The notes under the pieces were generated by a model. That model was given only the letters and a program-made list of their open reading frames with translations, was not told the origin of the DNA and ran no database searches. From JAJTHB01 sp033763775 (GTDB taxonomy: Bacteria > Pseudomonadota > Alphaproteobacteria > Rickettsiales > SXRF01), in the NCBI GenBank assembly GCA_033763775.1, contig JANRJW010000007.1:1-34610 (forward strand): a stretch of DNA of 34,610 nt, given 5' to 3'. Position 1 is the first letter of the stretch, and each line of letters begins with the position of its first letter. Positions 30,493-34,610 of this stretch are shown here, one piece after another. A program made the position numbers and the translations under genes.

Positions 30493-30525
30493 GCCGTCAT
30501 CCCCGCGAAAGCGGGGATCCACGCC
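30493..30525. repeat. Palindromic repeat between higA and the unknown gene
   Basis: CCGTCATCCCCGC, a GAAA tetraloop, GCGGGGATCC: stem CCCCGC (30501-30506)/GCGGGG (30511-30516). Member of the CGTCATCC family, in a convergent gap where it might help end transcription. Confidence 0.65.
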
Positions 30526-30535
30526 AAACGATCGC

Positions 30536-31225
30536 TCAGCGAGCGATGTCTCTTGCCAAGTCGCCCCAGATTTCACTTTCTATGGCTTCTTTAATAGCGG
30601 CTCCAACACCGCGACGAGTTATTTTGCCATGGATTTCACCATTTTCCTCAGCGGTTCTAAGGCGCTTACTTACCAGCGCATTTTGAATTCTTTCAATATT
30701 TTCTGGTGTGATTTCGACATATAATTTACCAGATCCCGAGGGTGCTGGTGCGGCATCATCACCCATCGCAGCAACACCGATATTGGAAAGAGCAGCTTTC
30801 CATGATTCGATTTCACTGCTTTCTTCTTGATTACTGCGTTCACGCTGATGCCTGAAACCGAGATCAATTTCTATTGCAGGTGTATAAGGGAAAGGTTGTT
30901 CCAGAGGGTTGTATGGCAGCTGTGTATGTTGCTGAAAAACACTTAACGTAGCGTGGCTGTTTTCGTTTCCTTGACCAAGATGTATTGTGGCTTCATATGC
31001 GCGTTGATGGTCGGCTTTGTTTAAGACCTCACTAAGTGCCTGTGTTATCCTGTGAACCACGGCTTCGCCATCTTTTTCGGAACCAACAAGCTCTCTCATT
31101 CTGTCGGAAATACCAAGTGATTCATCAATTGCTTTTTTGAACGCTGCTCGTGCCGCTGGCGCTCTCTTTTGCAATTCGCCAAGCTGAGTTAAAAATTCAG
31201 TTTTTGATGCTGGTTTTGCTTCCAT
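30536..31225 (-). CDS. Hypothetical protein of unknown family
   Basis: 229 residues; not recognised. Soluble, no membrane segment or signal. N-terminal helical half (LTQLGELQKRAPAARAAFKKAIDESLGI), a middle with Gln/His/Pro-rich turns, and a C-terminal part (LYVEITPENIERIQNALVSKRLRT...) ending DLARDIAR. ATG 31225 has AGGGGGG upstream; an in-frame GTG at 31252 is within a palindrome. Neighbours are toxin-antitoxin genes, but nothing in it suggests a toxin fold to me. Confidence 0.6.
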   Translation of the reverse strand: MEAKPASKTEFLTQLGELQKRAPAARAAFKKAIDESLGISDRMRELVGSEKDGEAVVHRITQALSEVLNKADHQRAYEATIHLGQGNENSHATLSVFQQHTQLPYNPLEQPFPYTPAIEIDLGFRHQRERSNQEESSEIESWKAALSNIGVAAMGDDAAPAPSGSGKLYVEITPENIERIQNALVSKRLRTAEENGEIHGKITRRGVGAAIKEAIESEIWGDLARDIAR

Positions 31226-31229
31226 AATG

Positions 31230-31272
31230 CCCCCCCTTAGGTTTGTTGACACATCTTAACAAATGGGGGGGG
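31230..31272. promoter_or_regulatory. G/C-tract palindrome upstream of the unknown gene
   Basis: C7 (31230-31236) and G8 (31265-31272) flank TTTGTT (31242-31247)/AACAAA (31258-31263). Together they make an interrupted palindrome of about 43 bases directly before the ATG at 31225. Could be an operator or mRNA hairpin that hides the G-rich Shine-Dalgarno. Confidence 0.5.
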
Positions 31273-31321
31273 TACGCAAGGCGGGAAATGTGAAAGTATA
31301 ATGACGGTGCTAACAGCCTGA

Positions 31322-31723
31322 TTAAGCAATCTTCTTCACATCCGTCAGGTTGAAATCGCCGCCTTTGTAAAGCAGTGGGATTTTCATGGATTTGGCCAGC
31401 GCATAAGCGAAGCAATCGCCCATATTGAGCGCGGCTTTGTGGTTGCCTTTGCCGAATTTGCGGTAGGCGGCGCGGGCTTCATGAGCCAGTTCAAAATTTG
31501 TAGGGATGATCGTAACGGAGAGTTTATTGAGTAAGAGATCCAAATGCTGTGGCTCGTTTGTCTTGCCGATTTGATTGTCCCAGACAATCCCTGTTTCCAT
31601 GTAATTGACTGACGACATAAACAATTCATCAGCCTCATCTATGGCATCCATGATACTCGGCGCTTCTGCTTCATGCTTCAGGATCGCTATGATCACCGAG
31701 CTATCAAGCGCTACATCCCCCAC
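31322..31723 (-). CDS. vapC: VapC-type PIN-domain ribonuclease toxin
   Basis: 133 residues. The acidic PIN residues are visible: Asp7 (ALDSSV), Glu43 (YMETGIV), Asp103 (NMGDCFAYALA) and Asp123 (KGGDF). VapC toxins cut tRNA or rRNA. Start is GTG at 31723, overlapping the antitoxin end by 13 bases, so translation is coupled. Confidence 0.92.
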   Translation of the reverse strand: MGDVALDSSVIIAILKHEAEAPSIMDAIDEADELFMSSVNYMETGIVWDNQIGKTNEPQHLDLLLNKLSVTIIPTNFELAHEARAAYRKFGKGNHKAALNMGDCFAYALAKSMKIPLLYKGGDFNLTDVKKIA

Positions 31724-31962
31724 AGCTCGTCCGTGATCTCTTTGAGGGTTTTGCCACCTTTGAATTTGAGTCGCGGGCGATCTTTCAGAAAATCTTCAAC
31801 CGCCTTGCGCCGCGCCACGCGTTTTTTTGCTTTGGCGGCTTCGAGCTTTGCCAGCTTTTCCTCAATCGCGCTTGCCGCAGCGCGAGTCAGGCTTTCGCCG
31901 GTCATACTGGCGAGCAGCCGCAGGTTTTTATCAACCGTCGGGTCCTTAATCGAAAGCGCCAT
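31711..31962 (-). CDS. vapB: VapB-type antitoxin
   Basis: 83 residues. MALSIKDPTVDKNLRLLASMTGESLTRAAASAIEEKLAKLE (in parts) matches PSK/VapB antitoxins with a ribbon-helix-helix-like N-terminus; the basic/aromatic C-terminus (LKEITDELWGM) would wrap VapC. Located immediately 5' of vapC and preceded by a near-consensus promoter. Confidence 0.88.
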   Translation of the reverse strand: MALSIKDPTVDKNLRLLASMTGESLTRAAASAIEEKLAKLEAAKAKKRVARRKAVEDFLKDRPRLKFKGGKTLKEITDELWGM

Positions 31963-31978
31963 GATTCTATCTATCGAT

Positions 31979-32021
31979 AATTTTCTATAAAAATTATACT
32001 GTATAGAAAATGCGCCGTCAA
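31979..32021 (-). promoter_or_regulatory. Promoter and operator of vapBC
   Basis: On the minus strand TTGACG (32021-32016), 17-base spacer, TATAAT (31998-31993). An inverted repeat ATTTTCTATA/TATAGAAAAT overlaps the -10, a likely VapBC autorepression site. The -35 overlaps the last bases of metY, including its stop codon. Confidence 0.75.
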
Positions 32022-33313
32022 GCCGCCTTGGCCTTTTTCGCCGCGCTGAGCGCCTGGTCGAGGTCGGCGATGATGTCGTCCGAGTGCTCTAAACCGATGG
32101 AAATGCGCAGTCCCTCCGGCTTCACGCCCACTTTCGCCTGATGCTCGGGCGAGAGCTGGTGGTGGGTGGTGGAAGCAGGGTGGATGATAAGCGAGCGCGA
32201 ATCGCCAATATTGGCGACATGGCGCAGCAGGCCGAGCGATTCCACCAGCGATTTAGCGCCCGAATAGCCGCTTTTGACACCGAACGTAAACACCGAGCCG
32301 CTGCCCAGCGGTGAATATTTTTTGGCAAGCGCATGGTATTTGTTGTTTTTGAGGCCAGGGTAGGTGACCCACGCCACTTCGGCGTGGCTTTCCAGGAATT
32401 CCGCCACTTTCTGTGCATTGTCGCAGTGGCGCTGGACGCGCAGGGCGAGCGTTTCAATGCCCAGCAGCGTGAGATAGGCGTTCATCGGGCTCTGGCACGC
32501 GCCAAGATCGCGCAGCCCAATCGCGTGCGCGCGCATGGTAAAGGCCATGTTGCCGAAGGTTTTATGGAATTCGAGGCCGTCATAGGCGGGGTCGCCCTTC
32601 ACCATCAGCGGGAACTTATCATTGGCCGCCCAGTTGAACTTGCCGGAATCGATGGTGACGCCGCCCATCGCCGAGCCGTTGCCGGTGAGGAACTTCGTGG
32701 TGGAGTGGCAGACGATATCCGCGCCCCACTCAATCGGACGCAGCAGGTAGGGCGACGCCATGGTATTATCGACAATCAGCGGAATGCCGTGGGCGTGGGC
32801 GATGTTCGCCAGCGCCTCAATATCAGCCACCACGCCGGCCGGGTTGGCGAAGCTTTCGCAGTAAATCGCCTTGGTTTTGGCGTTGATGGCCGCTTCCACG
32901 GCCTTATGGTCGTCAATATCCACGAGATGCGCCTTCCAGCCAAACTGCACAAAGCTGTTTTTGAACTGGCTGGTGGTGCCGCCGTAAAGGCGGTTGCTGG
33001 CCACGACTTCATCGCCCGGCTGCATCAGGTTAAAAAACGTAATCAGCTGGCCGGCATGGCCGCTGGCCGCTGCGGTCGCGCCAACGCCGCCTTCGAGCGC
33101 CGCCAGCCTGTCCTGAAGCGCGGAGACGGTGGGGTTGGTCAGGCGCGAATAGACATAGCCCGCCTCTTTGAGCGTGAAGAGGTTGGCCGCATGCTCGGCA
33201 TCACGAAATTGATAGCTGCAATTCTGCTGAATCGGCGGCAGCAGCGAGCCGGTGGTGGGGTCGGGCTTGGCGCCGGCGTGGATGGCGAGGGTTTCGATGC
33301 GGTGCTTGGTCAT
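32018..33313 (-). CDS. metY: O-acetylhomoserine sulfhydrylase (aminocarboxypropyltransferase)
   Basis: 431 residues, PLP-dependent Cys/Met metabolism family. Makes homocysteine from O-acetylhomoserine and sulfide. HRIETLAIHAGAKPDPTTGS, YVYSRLTNPTV, VDNTMASPYLLRPIEWGADI, and SxTKFLTG with PLP lysine 207 and Asp182. Length about 430 favours MetY over MetB/MetC (about 390). AGGA lies before the ATG. I looked for a SAM-II riboswitch in the 106-base leader and did not recognise one. Confidence 0.92.
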   Translation of the reverse strand: MTKHRIETLAIHAGAKPDPTTGSLLPPIQQNCSYQFRDAEHAANLFTLKEAGYVYSRLTNPTVSALQDRLAALEGGVGATAAASGHAGQLITFFNLMQPGDEVVASNRLYGGTTSQFKNSFVQFGWKAHLVDIDDHKAVEAAINAKTKAIYCESFANPAGVVADIEALANIAHAHGIPLIVDNTMASPYLLRPIEWGADIVCHSTTKFLTGNGSAMGGVTIDSGKFNWAANDKFPLMVKGDPAYDGLEFHKTFGNMAFTMRAHAIGLRDLGACQSPMNAYLTLLGIETLALRVQRHCDNAQKVAEFLESHAEVAWVTYPGLKNNKYHALAKKYSPLGSGSVFTFGVKSGYSGAKSLVESLGLLRHVANIGDSRSLIIHPASTTHHQLSPEHQAKVGVKPEGLRISIGLEHSDDIIADLDQALSAAKKAKAA

Positions 33314-33420
33314 GGTTAGACATCCTGAAAGAGTATAAAGAAGCGCTGAAAAAGATAAACTAAATGGTGATACTATACTTAATGAAAATGCTATTTGTTT
33401 ACATCAAAAAGTACCGGTCT

Positions 33421-33636
33421 TTAATCAGGACAAATTTCATCACCCTCATCACCAAGTTCTCTTTGTTCTTTCCTTCTGTTTATTTCACGCAACTTCCAGC
33501 ATTCATCTCCTCTTGCCGGCCCAGATTCTAACGCCTGTCTGTAAGTTTTGGTTGGTTGCTCAGCAGAAGGTTTCGTATCTTTGCTTTCTGATGTACTTTT
33601 TGGGGGCGAGGTGTCACGTTTAGGCTCTTTTTCCAT
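33421..33636 (-). CDS. Small hypothetical charged protein
   Basis: 71 residues from ATG 33636, preceded by AAGGA. Lys/Ser/Thr/Pro-rich first half; second half TYRQALESGPARGDECWKLREINRRKEQRELGD (in parts). Probably disordered. No family recognised; a similar small ORF could be chance, but the Shine-Dalgarno and its own intergenic space favour a gene. Confidence 0.5.
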   Translation of the reverse strand: MEKEPKRDTSPPKSTSESKDTKPSAEQPTKTYRQALESGPARGDECWKLREINRRKEQRELGDEGDEICPD

Positions 33637-33670
33637 ACTGAATCCTTTCACAAAATTACGTAGAGAGTTC

Positions 33671-33713
33671 TACAAAACATTGTTTTGTATGTCAGTAAAA
33701 TACTGCCTTTTAC
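33671..33713. promoter_or_regulatory. Perfect palindrome and hairpin in divergent region
   Basis: TACAAAACATTGTTTTGTA (33671-33689) is an exact inverted repeat with one central base. Next to it GTAAAA (33695-33700)/TTTTAC (33708-33713) forms a second stem. Located 35 bases upstream of the small reverse gene; possibly an operator for it or for the polyamine gene. Confidence 0.5.
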
Positions 33714-33800
33714 GCCACACTTAAAAGTTTTTTACCCCAAACCCAAAAAAACACTTAAATGATGTAAAAAAATGCTTTATTATCCTTTTGATTTTCTGTA

Positions 33801-33899
33801 ATGGAAATCGCTTCGTTAACAACAAACAGGTGTTTTGTGTTTACTAACCCTCTGCAAACAAGAAAGCGCTTCCTGGCGATGATGCAAGGCGAGCCTTAG
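33801..33899 (+). CDS. Leader ORF upstream of ornithine decarboxylase (candidate speF leader)
   Basis: From ATG 33801, 32 codons end with TAG 33899; the peptide closes VFTNPLQTRKRFLAMMQGEP. A GTG at 33837, with AGG 6 bases upstream, would give 20 codons and is the better-supported start. It lies 37 bases before the decarboxylase ATG. Ornithine decarboxylase genes in alphaproteobacteria often carry the speF RNA motif here. I think its conserved part may overlap this frame, but could not align it. Confidence 0.5.
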   Translation: MEIASLTTNRCFVFTNPLQTRKRFLAMMQGEP

Positions 33900-33936
33900 A
33901 TTCCTTAAACCCCGTAAGACATAGGTACTAAGTTAG

Positions 33937-34610
33937 ATGAAACATGCCACTTTCGAGCCTCCGGGCCGAGCCCTACGCCAAACCAGCGTAATCCCCCTCC
34001 AAAGACAAACCCGTAAATCCACCAAACCGCTTGCCCCGGCCACCCCGGTCTATCGTGCTGCGGAAGATATGGTGCATGAGCTGCGCCCGGTGATGCCGAT
34101 CACCTGCCTGCGCCCCGCTACCATTGCCTCCACCACCAAGTGGTTCCTGAAGTCCTTCCCGGGCGAGGTGATGTATGCGGTGAAAACGAATCCAGATGCG
34201 CGTGTGCTCAAGGTGATATACCATGCCGGGGTACGGCATTTTGATGTGGCATCGCTTGCCGAAATTAAGGCTGTGGTGGCAGTTGCGCCGGATGCACAGA
34301 TGTATTTCATGCACCCGGTGAAAAGCCGCCAGGCGATCTCCCGCGCTTATTATGAGTTCGGGATCCGTTGCTTTGTGCTGGATTCCTTCGGCGAATTGCA
34401 GAAAATCCTCGATGAGACCGGCTTCGCGCAGGACCTCACCCTGGTGGTGCGTCTGGCGACCCCGAATAAATACTCGGAGCTGGATCTTTCCGGCAAATTC
34501 GGCGCGCCTCCGGCAGAAGCGGAGAAAATCCTGCGCTATGCGGAAAAATTCTGCGCTCGTCTTGGCGTATCGTTCCATGTCGGTTCACAATGCATGAACC
34601 CACAGGCCTA
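33937..34610 (+). CDS. Ornithine decarboxylase, group IV (partial, runs off window)
   Basis: 224 codons are visible and the gene continues beyond the window. Alanine-racemase-fold PLP decarboxylase of the eukaryotic ODC type; converts ornithine to putrescine (or lysine to cadaverine). The PLP lysine is Lys83 in YAVKTNPDA, followed by GVRHFDVASLAEI, MHPVKSR and FHVGSQC. About 40 N-terminal residues precede the fold; start ATG 33937 is in frame but has only a weak Shine-Dalgarno (AGG, 11 bases upstream). Substrate choice depends on the missing C-terminal half. Confidence 0.9.
   Translation, partial: MKHATFEPPGRALRQTSVIPLQRQTRKSTKPLAPATPVYRAAEDMVHELRPVMPITCLRPATIASTTKWFLKSFPGEVMYAVKTNPDARVLKVIYHAGVRHFDVASLAEIKAVVAVAPDAQMYFMHPVKSRQAISRAYYEFGIRCFVLDSFGELQKILDETGFAQDLTLVVRLATPNKYSELDLSGKFGAPPAEAEKILRYAEKFCARLGVSFHVGSQCMNPQA

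Noticed and set aside
32333..33319. 328-codon open frame antisense to metY
   Set aside because: Composition is that of an antisense shadow (His/Arg/Val-rich, no motif), while metY on the other strand is a clear PLP enzyme.
33314..33420. SAM-II type riboswitch before metY
   Set aside because: A common feature before this gene in alphaproteobacteria, but I could not find its pseudoknot pattern or conserved bases in the leader.

Overview
The window is chromosomal DNA from an alphaproteobacterium. The evidence is gene order: tuf followed by a fused S10-spc-alpha ribosomal superoperon, with adk between secY and rpsM and no infA or rpmJ, then rplQ. Other support comes from a C-minus type S14, an ATP12-type F1 assembly factor, propionyl-CoA carboxylase genes, a bactofilin/M23 pair and a group IV ornithine decarboxylase with a long leader. 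I cannot name the genus from sequence alone. Base composition looks moderately GC-rich, with a few visibly AT-richer accessory stretches.

Layout: 1-14694 (+) holds the end of tuf, 23 S10/spc ribosomal protein genes, secY, adk, rpsM, rpsK, rpoA and rplQ. 14706-18186 (+) holds a Deg/HtrA protease, the CrcB fluoride channel, an RluC/D-type pseudouridine synthase and ATP12. 18224-23222 (+) is pccB, an unrecognised coiled-coil gene, a DUF3592 gene and pccA. 23340-24425 (-) is lipB with a large in-frame insertion. 24502-24586 (+) is tRNA-Leu(GAG). 24786-29739 (-) reads as one operon: guaB, rsmB, an M23 peptidase, a bactofilin and a small exported protein. 29816-32021 is accessory DNA: a HigBA-type toxin-antitoxin pair, an unknown gene and a VapBC pair. 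32018-33313 (-) is an O-acetylhomoserine sulfhydrylase (metY), then a small hypothetical gene. 33801 to the end (+) is a leader ORF and the start of ornithine decarboxylase, cut by the window edge.

The household genes are ordinary. What is unusual is the repeat content between and inside them. (1) lipB carries an in-frame DUF559 (Vsr-like PD-(D/E)XK nuclease) domain. It is bounded by inverted C8/G8 palindromes and ends only a few residues before the catalytic lysine, which looks like a nuclease-carrying palindromic mobile element tolerated in a beta-hairpin. (2) At least four genes (rplB, rpsC, rluC-like, guaB) end in a tandem heptanucleotide array whose first unit begins exactly at the stop codon. 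Three of these arrays have an inverted partner array nearby. (3) Palindromic elements with CGTCATCC/GGATGACG-type ends sit in four ribosomal-operon gaps and elsewhere, and one of them encodes the last dozen residues of LipB. (4) The intrinsic terminator after rplQ lies inside the signal-peptide codons of the downstream protease. (5) A 20- or 32-codon leader ORF precedes ornithine decarboxylase where the alphaproteobacterial speF RNA motif is expected.

All calls are from reading the sequence and from family knowledge; no database search was run.
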